A DNA stretch of 64,000 bases. Source: Nipponacmea schrenckii (Eukaryota; Mollusca; Gastropoda; Lottiidae). The stretch spans positions 16,058,001 to 16,122,000 of the forward strand of contig CM060200.1 in assembly GCA_030562195.1 (NCBI GenBank), given 5' to 3'. Numbering within the stretch: the first letter of the stretch is position 1; every line of letters starts with the position of its first letter. Shown in pieces: positions 31,109 to 43,744 of this stretch. The position numbers were made by a program, and so were the translations under genes. Below the pieces are notes generated by a model. That model had not been told where the DNA came from and ran no database searches. It saw only the letters and a program-made list of their open reading frames with translations.

Positions 31109-32133
31109 CTAGACAATATATTGAATATCATTTGACCTAGTTTTCAAAGTCATAAAATAATTAGGTCACACCTTCCGTAACGGTTAATGATGGCGAAAAT
31201 ATGAAAATTATCAATTTTTGCTGTATTTAAGTACACTTATCTCTATGAATTTTTTTAAGTAAGCCAAATTAAAAAATATCTACTCGTAGACAATATATTG
31301 AATATTATTTGACCTAATTTTCAAGGTCATAGATTAAGTGGGTCACATCTTCCGTACCCGTTAAAGTGACCTAATTTTGAAAAAATCAAAATTCAAATAA
31401 TTCGAAAGAAAATACGAAATTTGAAAATCGGTCTCCAAGAAAAGGTAGATAATGATCCATTGTATCTATGTGCTAAATTTCATCAAAATCGGTCTATCAG
31501 TAGTGTCTGAATTTCGGATTTAAGAATTGTAACGAAAATTCAAAATGGCGGCCGATATGGCAGCTTGACCTAATTATTTAGGTCAAATCAATTACTATTG
31601 ACAAGTTATTTATAAAACAGTTTTCACTTTTCACCTAGCAGTTATAGACCGGAAGTTACGTAATTACGTCATTTGAGGCTAAACCGGAAGTGGAATTTTT
31701 TTTTTCACATTTTTTCAAAAATTATAAACATATCGCCTATCAACTGGTAAAGTTTCAAAATTTTACCATTTATATTAAAGGAGAAATCACGGTCTGAAAT
31801 TTTTGCCGATGACCCTTGAATATTGAATTGCAAATCGTGGATAAAATATTTAACCTAATTGCATAAAACCTATAATTGTTAGTTGACAAATACATTGAAG
31901 TTTTCAAATCTGAAAATCCGGTCAAAATCGAACTGAAAATAAACTTGCTATAGCAAAAAAACCTGAACTTCCGGTTCTCACTTCCTGTCAGAGATAGAAC
32001 TTCCGGTTTTGTTTTATTTGATAATAGAAATCATTCTAAGATCAACTGTAGATTTAGAATTTCTGCACCTTTTACCAGTTTGTCTGCAAACTCATCCAAG
32101 AATTACAAAAAAAAAAAAAAAAAAAAAAAAAAA
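31109..32133 (+). repeat. Alpha unit 3
   Basis: The unit is 1,025 bp, without beta leader, ending in about 26 A. An epsilon module follows at 32134-32185. Confidence 0.9.
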
Positions 32134-32185
32134 TAAAATAATCCGAACGATTACAATACGTTTTCGCCAAAGTCGAAATACGTAA

Positions 32186-33277
32186 CTAGAATTGCTTACA
32201 ATTATGAACGTATTTCGAGAGCCTTAAATATTATATAGGCTAAATTTGCAATGACCTACATCTAGACAATATATTGAATATCATTTGACCTAGTTTTCAA
32301 AGTCATAAAATAATTAGGTCACACCTTCCGTAACGGTTAATGATGGCGAAAATATGAAAATTATCAATTTTTGCTGTATTTAAGACAACTTATCTCTATG
32401 AATTTTTTAAGTAAGCCAAATTAAAAAATATCTACTCGTAGACAATATATTGAATATTATTTGACCTAATTTTCAAGGTCATAGATTAAGTGGGTCACAC
32501 CTTCCGTACCCGTTAAAGTGACCTAATTTTGAAAAAATCGAAATTTAAATAATTCGAAAGAAAATACGAAATTTGAAAATCGGTCTCCAAGAAAAGGTAG
32601 ATAATGATCCATTGTATCTATGTGCTAAATTTCATCAAAATCGGTCTATCAGTAGTGTCTGAATTTCGGATTTAAGAATTGTAACGAAAATTCAAAATGG
32701 CGGCCGATATGGCAGCTTGACCTAATTATTTAGGTCAAATCAATTACTATTGACAAGTTATTTATAAAACAGTTTTCACTTTTCACCTAGCAGTTATAGA
32801 CCGGAAGTTACGTAATTACGTCATTTGAGGCTAAACCGGAAGTGGAATTTTTTTTTCACATTTTTTCAAAAATTATAAACAATCGCCTATCAACTGATAA
32901 AGTTTCAAAATTTTACCATTTATATTAAAGGAGAAATCACTGTCTGAAATTTTTGCCGATGACCCTTGAATATTGAATTGCAAATCGTGGGTAAAATATT
33001 TAACCTAATTGCATAAAACCTATAATTGTTAGTTGACAAATACATTGAAGTTTTCAAATCTGAAAATCCGGTCAAAATCGAACTGAAAATAAACTTGCTA
33101 AAGCAAAAAAACCTGAACTTCCGGTTCTCACTTCCTGTCAGAGATAGAACTTCCGGTTTTGTTTTATTTGATAATAGAAATCATTCTAAGATCAACTGTA
33201 GATTTAGAATTTCTGCACCTATTACCAGTTTGTCTGCAAACTCATCCAAGAATTACAAAAAAAAAAAAAAAAAAAAA
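32186..33277 (+). repeat. Beta leader plus alpha unit 4
   Basis: The leader spans 32186-32261 and the alpha part 32262-33277. Its A-run is followed directly by CTAGA of gamma unit 1 without an epsilon module. Confidence 0.9.
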
Positions 33278-34975
33278 CTAGATCCCCAGGCTTCGCGAGG
33301 TTCTGACGCAGTGCGTAGCAGTTTTGATATACGCTTTATAACTGCCCCTTAAAGTATCCGTAAAACAGTAACGTTATTTTTACAGAGTATAAGTCGTTTT
33401 ATTTCAAATCATAATTGGTTCGCCTAAACTAGTGTCATGTAGATCGCCCAAACGCATAATTCAACAACCAGTTTTTAACGATGAAATTCGCAATTTTCAA
33501 ATGGTGATAAAACGGAAAGTATGCATCGTACATCAAAATATAATATATCAATGGATAGATCTTTTCGAGAGCTATCACATTTGTGCAGCTCACAAGATTA
33601 CCAAAGGTCAAGGTTACAATATACGACCATTCGAAGTTTTTATATATTACTTTCGGTCAAAATATCAAAATCAAAATCAAAATTCAAAAATCGGTTTCCA
33701 AATATAATTCAGGAATCGATATAACATTCTATAGGCATCAAAATGACGCGAATCGTAACATCTCCAGAGGCCCAATTTCGATTTAAAGAAAATTACGCAC
33801 AGTTAGTAGTGAAGAAAATATAAAATTTCCAAATATTAAAAAGCGCATTTTTGGTGGAAATGTGTGGTTTAATATATCATTACAAAGAGCAGATGAACCC
33901 TAATAAGATTCAATATAAATATTTGATATTTATGAATTAATTCACGTGACAGAGCTCGTTAAAAATAAAAATCGCAAATTTCAATCGGCTATAAAACCGG
34001 AAGTAGACATCGGACAACACAAATGAATATATCAGGGGGTAGATATCATCAAGGGCAATAAGTCGTGTTCAGGTCACAAGGTCACCAAAGGTCAAGGGGC
34101 CTTTAAAGTTTTTGCCATTACCAATAAAATTAAAATGGAAATAAAAGAAAATCAAAATCAAAATTCAAAAATCGGCTCCCAAATAAAGTTGCGCAATCGA
34201 CTCTAGTCATTAGATATGAACAAATAACGAAAATCGCTTTATCCCCTGAATTTGAATTTGAAATTTTACAAAAGTTTCAAATTTCAATATGGCGGCTTAA
34301 CGTTTGCTTCCGGTCTGGATTTTTTTATCTTCGTTTTTTTTGTATGACTATTTCAAGCATATCGCAAAAAGAATTTTTGAAATATCTTGAAAATTCCGGA
34401 AGTTGATTTTTAAATTTTAAAAGCGAATAACGTCAAAACCGGAAGTGATGTCAAAAATTTAAAAAATAATTCTTGATCGCATAAATAGTGTCTGTCTATC
34501 TGTAAGTTTTCGGATGCATCGGAAAAAAATTGTAGAAGTTGAAAAAAATGCAAAAATTGAAATGATAAAAGTCAGCTACAAAAGTAATGAAATTAGCAGT
34601 TTGAAACTGCAGTTATGTAGCTAGCAGTTAAAAGAAGCTAGCAAAAGAAGTTCTGTCAAAATCAGTTGAAAAATAGAGGTAATAAACAACAAAAACCAAA
34701 AAAAACGCCATTGCCCACAGCTCGTTTCCGGTCACTCTGAATGACGTCATTTTACATTTAACAAATAGAAGTCTCGCAGTTTGAATGGCAGACAGCAACA
34801 GGTAGTTTGTAGCATGTTGCCTTCTAAGAGAAAAATCGAATGTGAAATTCGAAAAAAAAAAAAAAAATTCGAAAAACATTTCGAAAACAAAGCAGTGCGT
34901 TCGATGAACGCACTGCAATAAAATAATCCGAACGATTACAATACGTTTTCGCCAAAGTCGAAATACGTAATAAAA
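33278..34975 (+). repeat. Gamma unit 1 with hairpin modules
   Basis: The unit begins CTAGATCCCCAGGC and carries GCAGTGCGT near its start. The body shares short blocks with alpha and delta units (CCGGAAGT, AAGGTCAAGG, ATGGCGGCTT). After an A-run (about 34853-34866) comes hairpin module H (stem 34892-34916) and an epsilon module (34919-34975). Confidence 0.85.
34892..34916. repeat. Hairpin H, copy 1
   Basis: A perfect 11-bp stem GCAGTGCGTTC / GAACGCACTGC surrounds a 3-base loop GAT. Four more copies exist at 40602, 48990, 53116 and 53171. Confidence 0.9.
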
Positions 34976-36064
34976 CTAGAATTGCTTACAATTATGAACG
35001 TATTTCGAGAGCCTTAAAATATTATGTAGGCTAAATTTGCAATTACCTACATCTAGACAATATATTGAATATCATTTGACCTAGTTTTCAAAGTCATAAA
35101 ATAATTAGGTCACACCTTCCGTAACGGTTAATGATGGCGAAAATATAAAATTATCCATTTTTGCTGTATTTAAGTACACTTATCTCTATGAATTTTTTAA
35201 GTAAGCCAAATTAAAAAATATCTACTCATAGACAATATATTGAATATTATTTGACCTAATTTTCAAGGTCATAGATTAAGTGGGTCACACCTTCCGTACC
35301 CGTTAAAGTGACCTAATTTTGAAAAAATCGAAATTTAAATAATTCGAAAGAAAATACGAAATTTGAAAATCGGTCTCCAAGAAAAGGTAGATAATGATCC
35401 ATTGTATCTATGTGCTAAATTTCATCAAAATCGGTCTATCAGTAGTGTCTGAATTTCGGATTTAAGAATTGTAACAAAAATTCAAAATGGCGGCCGATAT
35501 GGCAGCTTGACCTAATTATTTAGGTCAAATCAATTACTATTGACAAGTTATTTATAAAACAGTTTTCACTTTTCACCTAGCAGTTATAGACCGGAAGTTA
35601 CGTAATTACGTCATTTGAGGCTAAACCGGAAGTAGAATTTTTATTTTCACATTTTTTCAAAAATTATAATCATATCGCCTATCAACTGGTAAAGTTTCAA
35701 AATTTTACCATTTATATTAAAGGAGAAATCACGGTCTGAAATTTTTGCCGATGACCCTTGAATATTGAATTGCAAATCGTGGGTAAAATATTTAACCTAA
35801 TTGCATAAAACCTATAATTGTTAGTTGACAAATACATTGAAGTTTTCAAATCTGAAAATCCGGTCAAAATCGAACTGAAAATAAACTTGCTAAAGCAAAA
35901 AAAACTGAACTTCCGGTTCTCACTTCCTGTCAGAGATAGAACTTCCGGTTTTGTTTTATTTGATAATAGAAATCATTCTAAGATCAACTGTAGATTTAGA
36001 ATTTCTGCACCTTTTACCAGTTTGTCTGCAAACTCATCCAAGAATTACAAAAAAAAAAAAAAAA
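34976..36064 (+). repeat. Beta leader plus alpha unit 5
   Basis: The leader spans 34976-35052 and the alpha part 35053-36064. It ends in about 16 A and TAAAA before the next CTAGA. Confidence 0.9.
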
Positions 36065-36069
36065 TAAAA

Positions 36070-37164
36070 CTAGAATTGCTTACAATTATGAACGTATTTC
36101 GAGAGCCTTAAAATATTATGTAGGCTAAATTTGCAATGACCTACATCTAGACAATATATTGAATATCATTTGACCTAGTTTTCAAACTCATAAAATAATT
36201 AGGTCACATCTTCCGTAACGGTTAAAAGTGGCGAAAATATGAAAATTATCAATTTTTGCTGTATTTAAGTACACTTATCTCTGTGAATTTTTTAAGTAAG
36301 CCAAATAAATATATACCTACCCCTAAACAATATATTGAATATTATTTGACCTAATTTTCAAGGTCATAGATTAAGTGGGTCACACCTTCCGTACCCGTTA
36401 AAGTGACCTAATTTTGAAAAAATCGAAATTTAAATAATTCGAAAGAAAATACGAAATTTGAAAATCGGTCTCCAAGAAAAGGTAGATAATGATCCATTGT
36501 ATCTATGTGCTAAATTTCATCAAAATCGGTCTATCAGTAGTGTCTGAATTTCGGATTTAAGAATTGTAACAAAAATTCAAAATGGCGGCCGATATGGCAG
36601 CTTGACCTAATTATTTAGGTCAAATCAATTACTATTGACAAGTTATTTATAAAACAGTTTTCACTTTTCACCTAGCAGTTATAGACCGGAAGTTACGTAA
36701 TTACGTCATTTGAGGCTAAACCGGAAGTAGAATTTTTATTTTCACATTTTTTTAAAAATTATAATCATATCGCCTATCAACTGGTAAAGTTTCAAAATTT
36801 TACCATTTATATTAAAGGAGAAATCACGGTCTGAAATTTTTGCCGATGACCCTTGAATATTGAATTGCAAATCGTGGGTAAAATATTTAACCTAATTGCA
36901 TAAAACCTATAATTGTTAGTTGACAAATACATTGAAGTTTTCAAATCTGAAAATCCGGTCAAAATCGAACTGAAAATAAACTTGCTAAAGCAAAAAAAAC
37001 TGAACTTCCGGTTCTCACTTCCTGTCAGAGATAGAACTTCCGGTTTTGTTTTATTTGATAATAGAAATCATTCTAAGATCAACTGTAGATTTAGAATTTC
37101 TGCACCTTTTACCAGTTTGTCTGCAAACTCATCCAAGAATTACAAAAAAAAAAAAAAAAAAAAA
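36070..37164 (+). repeat. Beta leader plus alpha unit 6
   Basis: The leader spans 36070-36146 and the alpha part 36147-37164. It differs from units 1-5 in the first 185 bp (AAACTCATAAAA, CCTACCCCTAAAC) and shares these variants with unit 7, so 6 and 7 are sisters in that part. Confidence 0.9.
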
Positions 37165-38251
37165 CTAGAATTGCTTACAATTATGAACGTATTTCGAGAG
37201 CCTTAAAATATTATGTAGGCTAAATTTGCAATGACCTACATCTAGACAATATATTGAATATCATTTGACCTAGTTTTCAAACTCATAAAATAATTAGGTC
37301 ACATCTTCCGTAACGGTTAAAAGTGGCGAAAATATGAAAATTATCAATTTTTGCTGTATTTAAGTACACTTATCTCTGTGAATTTTTTAAGTAAGCCAAA
37401 TAAATATATACCTACCCCTAAACAATATATTGAATATTATTTGACTTAATTTTTAAGGTCATAGATTAAGTGGGTCACACATTCCGTAGCCGTTAAAGTG
37501 ACCCAATTTTGAAAAAATCGAAATTTGAATAATTCGAAAAAAAAACCGAAATTTAAAAATCGGCCTCCAAGAAAAGGTGGATAATGATCCATTGTATCTC
37601 TGTGCTAAATTTCATCAAAATCGGTCTATCAGTAGTGTCTGAATTTCGGATTTAAGAATTGTAACGAAAATTCAAAATGGCGGCTGATATGGCAGCTTGA
37701 CCTAATTATTTAGGTCAAATCAATTACTATTGACAAGTTATTTATAAAACAGTTTTCACTTTTCACCTAGCAGTTATAGACCGGAAGTTACGTAATTACG
37801 TCATTTGAGGCTAAACCGGAAGTGGAATTTTTTTTTTCACATTTTTCAAAAATTATAATCATATCGCCTATCAACTGGTAAAGTTTCAAAATTTTACCAT
37901 TTATATTAAAGGAGAAATCACGGTCTGAAATTTTTGCCGATGACCCTTGAATATTGAATTGCAAATCGTGGGTAAAATATTTAACCTAATTGCATAAAAC
38001 CTATAATTGTTAGTTGACAAATACATTGAAGTATTCAAATCTGAAAATCCGGTCAAAATCGAAGTGAAAATAAACTTGCTAAAGCAAAAAAACCTGAACT
38101 TCCGGTTCTCACTTCCTGTCAGAGATAGAACTTCCGGTTTTGTTTTATTTGATAATAGAAATCATTCTAAGATCAACTGTAGATTTAGAATTTCTGCACC
38201 TTTTACCAGTTTGTCTGCAAACTCATCCAAGAATTACAAAAAAAAAAAAAA
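37165..38251 (+). repeat. Beta leader plus alpha unit 7
   Basis: The leader spans 37165-37241 and the alpha part 37242-38251. It is more diverged between about 37445 and 37600 than elsewhere, a mosaic pattern that also occurs in unit 9 and suggests exchange between units. Confidence 0.9.
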
Positions 38252-38981
38252 CTAGACAGCAACAGGTAGTTTGTGGCATGTCGCCTTCTTAGAGAATAAT
38301 CGAATGTGAAATTCGAAAAAAAAAAAAAATAGATCCCCAGGCTTCGCGAGGTTCTGACGCAGTGCGTAGCAGTTTTGATATACGCTTTAAAACTACCCCT
38401 ATCTTTTCGAGAGCTATCACATTTGTGCAGCTCACAAGGTCACCAAATTTCAAGGTTACAATATACGACCATTCGAAGTTTTTATATATTACTATCAGGT
38501 AAATATCAAAATCAAAATCAAAATTCAAAAATCGGTTTCCAAATATGATTCAGAAATCAATATTACATTCTATAGACATCAAAATTACACGATCACATTT
38601 AAAATGTCTATCTACTTATAATTTTTCAGATGGATGAGAATAAAATTGTAGAAGTTGAAAAAAATGCAAATATTGAAATTAAAAAAGTCAGCTACAAAAG
38701 TAATGAAATTAGCAGTTTAAAACTGCAGTTAAGTAGCTAGCAGTTTAAAGTAGCTAACAAAAGAAGTTCTGTCAAAATCAGTTGAAAAATAGAGGAAATA
38801 AACAGCAAAAACCCAAAATAGCGCTATTGCCCACAGCTCGTTTCCGGTTGACCTCAATGGCGTCATTTTGCATTTAACAAATACAAGTCACGCAGTTTGA
38901 ATAGCAGACAGCAACAGGTAGTTTGTGGCATGTCGCCTTCTTAGAGAATAATCGAATGTGAAATTCGAAAAAAAAAAAAAA
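38252..38981 (+). repeat. Gamma fragments 2 and 3 (tail piece and deleted unit)
   Basis: At 38252-38329 lies only the last 78 bp of a gamma unit, starting CTAGACAGCAAC and ending in A. At 38330-38981 is a gamma unit that lost about 1 kb internally and again ends in the same tail with A-run. Confidence 0.8.
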
Positions 38982-40689
38982 TAGATCCCCAGGCTTCGCG
39001 AGGTTCTGACGCAGTGCGTAGCAGTTTTGATATACGCTTTAAAACTACCCCACAAAGTAGCTATAGAACACTAACATTATTTTACAGAGTAGAAGTCGTT
39101 TTTTTTACAAAGCGTAATTGGTTCGCTGAAACTCGTGTCATGTAGATCGCCCAAACGCATAATTCAACAAACAGTTTTTAACAATGAAATTCGCAATTTT
39201 CAAATGGTGATAAAACGGAAAGTATACATCGTACATCAAAATATAATATATCAATGGATAGATCTTTTCGAGAGCTATCACATTTGTGCAGCTCACAAGG
39301 TCACCAAATTTCAAGGTTACAATATACGACCATTCGAAGTTTTTATATATTACTATCAGGTAAATATCAAAATCAAAATCAAAATTCAAAAATCGGTTTC
39401 CAAATATGATTCAGAAATCAATATTACATTCTATAGACATCAAAATTACACGAATCGGAGTATCTCCAGAGGCCCCATTTCGATTTAAAGAAAATTACGC
39501 ACAGTTAGTAGAGAAGAAATACAAAATTCTCAAATACTAAAAAGCGCATTTTTGGTGGAAATATTTGGTTTAATATATCATTACAAAGAGCAGATAAACT
39601 GTAATAAGATTTAATATGAATTTTTGTTATTCATAAATTAGTTCACGTGACAGAGCTCTTTAAAAATAAAAATCACAAATTTCAATCGGTTATAAAACCG
39701 GAAGTAGACATCGGGCAACACAAATGAATATATCAGGGGATAGATATCATCAAGGGCAATAAATCGTGTTCAGGTCATAAGGTCACCAAAGGTCAAGGTC
39801 ACAAAATATTGGCCTTTAAAGTTTTGGTCATTACCAATAAAATTAAAATGGAAATAAAAGAAAATCAAAATCAAAATTCAAAAATCGGCTCCCAAATAAA
39901 GTTGCGCAATCGACTCTAGTCATTAGATATGAAAAAATAACGAAAATTGCTTTATCCCCTGAATTTGAATTTAAAATTTTACAAAATTTTGACATTTCAA
40001 TATGGCGGCTTGTCGTTTGCTTCCGGTCCGGATTTTTTCATTTTCGTTTTTTTTTATGACTATTTCTAGCATATTGCAAAAAGAATTTTTGAAATATCTT
40101 GAAAATTCCGGAAATTGTTTTTTAAAATTTAAAAGCGAATAACTTCAAAACCGGAAGTGATATCGAAAATTTAAAAATAGATTTTGATCGCATTAATAGT
40201 GTCTATCTATCTGAAAGTTTTCGGGTGCATCGGAATAAAATTGTAGAAGTTGAAAAAAACGCAAAAATTGAAATGCAAAAAGTCAGCTATAAAAGTAATG
40301 AAATTAGCAGTTTTAAACTGCAGTTATGTAGCTAGCAGTTAAAAGAAGCTAGCAAAAGAAGTTCTGTCAAAATCAATTGAAAAATAGAGGTAATAAACAA
40401 CAAAAACCAAATAAACGCCATTGCCCACAGCTCGTTTCCGGTTGCTCTAAATTACGTCATTTTACATTTAACAAATACAAGTCACGCAGTTTGAATAGGC
40501 AATAGTAACAGGTAGTTTGTGGCAAGTTGCCTTCTTAGAAAACAGTCGAGGGTAAAATTCGAAAAAAAAAAAAAAAAAAAAAAAGACATTTCGAAAACAA
40601 AGCAGTGCGTTCGATGAACGCACTGCAAAAAAAAAAATAAAATAATCCGAACGATTACAATACGTTTTCGCCAAAGTCGAAATACGTAA
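38982..40689 (+). repeat. Gamma unit 4 with hairpin modules
   Basis: This full-length gamma body is followed by an A-run (about 40562-40584), hairpin H (40602-40626), a further A-run and an epsilon module (40638-40689). Close AGGTCA direct repeats occur at about 39771-39806. Confidence 0.85.
40602..40626. repeat. Hairpin H, copy 2
   Basis: The stem is the same 11-bp stem as copy 1, with loop GAT. Confidence 0.9.
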
Positions 40690-41770
40690 CTAGAATTGCT
40701 TACAATTATGAACGTATTTCGAGAGCCTTAAAATATTATGTAGGCTAAATTTGCAATTACCTACATCTAGACAATATATTGAATATCATTTGACCTAGTT
40801 TTCAAAGTCATAAAATAATTAGGTCACACCTTCCGTAACGGTTAATGATGGCGAAAATATGAAAATTATCAATTTTTGCTGTATTTAAGACAACTTATCT
40901 CTATGAATTTTTTAAGTAAGCCAAATTAAAAAATATCTACTCGTAGACAATATATTGAATATTATTTGACCTAATTTTCAAGGTCATAGATTAAGTGGGT
41001 CACACCTTCCGTACCCGTTAAAGTGACCTAATTTTGAAAAAATCGAAATTTAAATAATTCGAAAGAAAATACGAAATTTGAAAATCGGTCTCCAAGAAAA
41101 GGTAGATAATGATCCATTGTATCTATGTGCTAAATTTCATCAAAATCGGTCTATCAGTAGTGTCTGAATTTCGGATTTAAGAATTGTAACGAAAATTCAA
41201 AATGGCGGCCGATATGGCAGCTTGACCTAATTATTTAGGTCAAATCAATTACTATTGACAAGTTATTTATAAAACAGTTTTCACTTTTCACCTAGCAGTT
41301 ATAGACCGGAAGTTACGTAATTACGTCATTTGAGGCTAAACCGGAAGTGGAATTTTTTTTTTCACATTTTTTCAAAAATTATAAACATATCCCCTATCAA
41401 CTGGTAAAGTTTCAAAATTTTACCATTTATATTAAAGGAGAAATCACGGTCTGAAATTTTTGCCGATGACCCTTGAATATTGAATTGCAAATCGTAGATA
41501 AAATATTTAACCTAATTGCATAAAACCTATAATTGTTAGTTGACAAATACATTGAAGTTTTCAAATCTGAAAATCCGGTCAAAATCGAACTGAAAATAAA
41601 CTTGCTAAAGCAAAAAAACCTGAACTTCCGGTTCTCACTTCCTGTCAGAGATAGAACTTCCGGTTTTGTTTTATTTGATAATTGAAATCATTCTAAGATC
41701 AACCGTAGATTTAGAATTTCTGCACCTTTTACCAGTTTGTCTGCAAACTCATCCAAGAAAAAAAAAAAAA
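40690..41770 (+). repeat. Beta leader plus alpha unit 8
   Basis: The leader spans 40690-40766 and the alpha part 40767-41770. The usual ATTAC before the A-run is missing. Confidence 0.9.
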
Positions 41771-41775
41771 TAAAA

Positions 41776-42868
41776 CTAGAATTGCTTACAATTATGAACG
41801 TATTTCGAGAGCCTTAAAATATTATGTAAGCTAAATTTGCAATGACCTACATCTAGACAATATATTGAATATCATTTGACCTAGTTTTCAAACTCATAAA
41901 ATAATTAGGTCATACCTTCCGTAACGGTTAAAAATGGCGAAAATATGAAAATTATCAATTTTTGCTGTATTTAAGTACACTTATCTCTGTGAATTTTTTA
42001 AGGAAGCCAAATAAAAAAATACCTACTCGTAGACAATATATTGAATATTATTTGACTTAATTTTCAAGGTCATAGATTAAGTGGGTCACAACTTCCGTAG
42101 CCGTTAAAGTGACCTAATTTTGAAAAAATCGAAATTTGAATAATTCGAAAAAAAATACGAAATTTAAAAATCGGCCTCCAAGAAAAGGTAGATAATGATC
42201 CATTGTATCTCTGTGCTAAATTTCATCAAAATCGGTCTATCAGTAGAGTCTGAATTTCGGATTTAAGAATTGTAACGAAAATTCAAAATGGCGGCCGATA
42301 TGGCAGCTTGACCTAATTATTTAGGTCAAATCAATTACTATTGACAAGTTATTTATAAAACAGTTTTCACTTTTCACCTAGCAGTTATAGACCGGAAGTT
42401 ACGTAATTACGTCATTTGAGGCTAAACCGGAAGAGGAATTTTTTTTTTCACATTTTTTCAAAAATTATAAACATATCGCCTATCAACTGGTAAAGTTTCA
42501 AAATTTTACCATCTATATTAAAGGAGAAATCACGGTCTGAAATTTTTGCCGATGACCCTTGAATATTGAATTGCAAATCGTGGGTAAAATATTTAACCTA
42601 ATTGCATAAAACCTATAATTGTTAGTTGACAAATACATTGAAGTTTTCAAATCTGAAAATCCGGTCAAAATCGAACTGAAAATAAACTTGCTAAAGCAAA
42701 AAAACCTGAACTTCCGGTTCTCACTTCCTGTCAGAGATAGAACTTCCGGTTTTGTTTTATTTGATAATAGAAATCATTCTAAGATCAACTGTAGATTTAG
42801 AATTTCTGCACCTTTTACCAGTTTGTCTGCAAACTCATCCAAGAATTACAAAAAAAAAAAAAAAAAAA
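41776..42868 (+). repeat. Beta leader plus alpha unit 9
   Basis: The leader spans 41776-41852 and the alpha part 41853-42868. It ends in about 19 A followed by the epsilon array. Confidence 0.9.
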
Positions 42869-43108
42869 TAAAATAATCCGAACGATTACAATACGTTTTC
42901 GCCAAAGTCGAAATACGTAATAATCCGAACGATTACAATACGTTTTCGCCAAAGTCGAAATACGTAATAATCCGAACGATTACAATACGTTTTCGCCAAA
43001 GTCGAAATACGTAATAATCCGAACGATTACAATACGTTTTCGCCAAAGTCGAAATACGTAATAATCCGAACGATTACAATACGTTTTCGCCAAAGTCGAA
43101 ATACGTAA
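42869..43108. repeat. Epsilon module expanded to five 47-bp copies
   Basis: Starts of TAATCCGAACG at 42874, 42921, 42968, 43015 and 43062 are spaced exactly 47 bp, and I see no differences between copies. Each copy contains the imperfect hairpin ACGTTTTCG ... CGAAATACGT. Elsewhere in the array the module occurs singly after poly-A tails. Confidence 0.95.
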
Positions 43109-43435
43109 TAATACAGGATATATTTATAATCAATTTATAAATCAATGTGGCCAGAGAGTAGTATGCCGAGAATAGGCCGGGTGTCTGCTTTCATCCCCTT
43201 TATCATAGTCCATAATAATATAATGAAATTTTCTGGATCACTATAATCGTTCCTTTATAGTTAAACATTTCACCGCACCTCAAATTGTCGATTTTACTGT
43301 AAATTCATTTCATTTTTTGTTGCCATGCAATATTTAGAATATTTCCCGTCTTTGTTTAATAAAATAACTCCCGTCTCGGCGGCCATATTGGAAGTCCCAT
43401 GACGTCTTCAATGTTTGTGACGTCGTATAAGTGTA
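43109..43435. other. P-like element right interior
   Basis: No gene is recognised. The subterminal repeat ACTCCCGTCT (43367-43376) is the inverted partner of 22388-22397. Two GACGTC-type sites lie at about 43401 and 43421. Confidence 0.5.
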
Positions 43436-43476
43436 GTGCGCTCTCTAGTTGTTCTATATAACTCTATGGATTTGTA
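43436..43476 (-). repeat. P-like element right terminal repeat and target duplication
   Basis: The inverted repeat (43436-43468) ends in CTCTATG and is followed directly by GATTTGTA (43469-43476), identical to the left flank. Confidence 0.88.
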
Positions 43477-43607
43477 TTGGGGGAATCCAGAAGTCACGTG
43501 ATTTCCCATAAATCTTTACGTCACATGTAAACAGAGAAATTTTATGATTGGTGGGTAGGGGTGTTTTGACATGTGCTAATCCAATGTTTTAGCACTCCAA
43601 TTATGTG

Positions 43608-43710
43608 GTTATAATAATAATAAAATCTTTATTTTACATGGGTCAGAATTAGGCCCAATACACAAGGACATGGTCCTGTCTCACATTCAGCCCATGGGGC
43701 AATACATTGG

Positions 43711-43744
<34 letters not shown>

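Larger units (their letters stand above)
28867..43108 (+). repeat. Array of poly-A-ended noncoding units (alpha, gamma types)
   Basis: The array has nine head-to-tail alpha units of about 1.0-1.1 kb and three related gamma units, each ending in a run of A. New units start with CTAGA (or TAGA) directly after the A-run. Some junctions carry a 77-bp leader (beta) or a 47-55-bp hairpin module (epsilon). Alpha units appear more than 95% alike by eye. Each alpha unit contains two diverged copies of a segment starting GACAATATATTGAATAT about 185 bp apart, so it is itself built by duplication. Frames of up to 108 codons inside units begin with TTG rather than ATG and run into the poly-A tail, so I consider the array noncoding. 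Confidence 0.9.
22309..43468 (+). mobile_element. P-like DNA transposon swollen to 21.2 kb by nested insertions
   Basis: Terminal inverted repeats of 33 bp (32 matches) start CATAGAGTTATATAGAACAA at 22309 and, inverted, at 43468. Both are flanked by the perfect 8-bp duplication GATTTGTA. A 10-bp subterminal inverted repeat (AGACGGGAGT) sits 80 bp from the left and about 92 bp from the right end. A THAP-domain gene begins 105 bp inside. An 8-bp duplication, CA-starting repeats of about 31 bp, subterminal repeats and a THAP transposase are the P-superfamily hallmarks. Removing the DIRS element (about 4.2 kb) and the noncoding array (14.2 kb) leaves about 2.7 kb, the size of a normal P element. 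The middle transposase exons are missing, so it is non-autonomous. Confidence 0.8.

Noticed and set aside
33026..42876. Repeated frames of 82-108 codons in alpha units (33026, 35818, 36913, 38007, 42619)
   Set aside because: They begin with TTG, not ATG, run into the poly-A tail as polylysine, and owe their similarity to recent duplication of the whole unit. There is no sign of protein-level constraint.
42869..43108. CRISPR-like array of 47-bp repeats
   Set aside because: The copies are contiguous without spacers and the context is animal nuclear DNA.
28867..43108. Array units as canonical Helitrons (CTAG end after a hairpin)
   Set aside because: Hairpin followed by CTAG fits the 3' rule, but the next base is A rather than T, no consistent 5' TC start is seen and no Rep/helicase frame exists. 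I keep the resemblance only as an idea.
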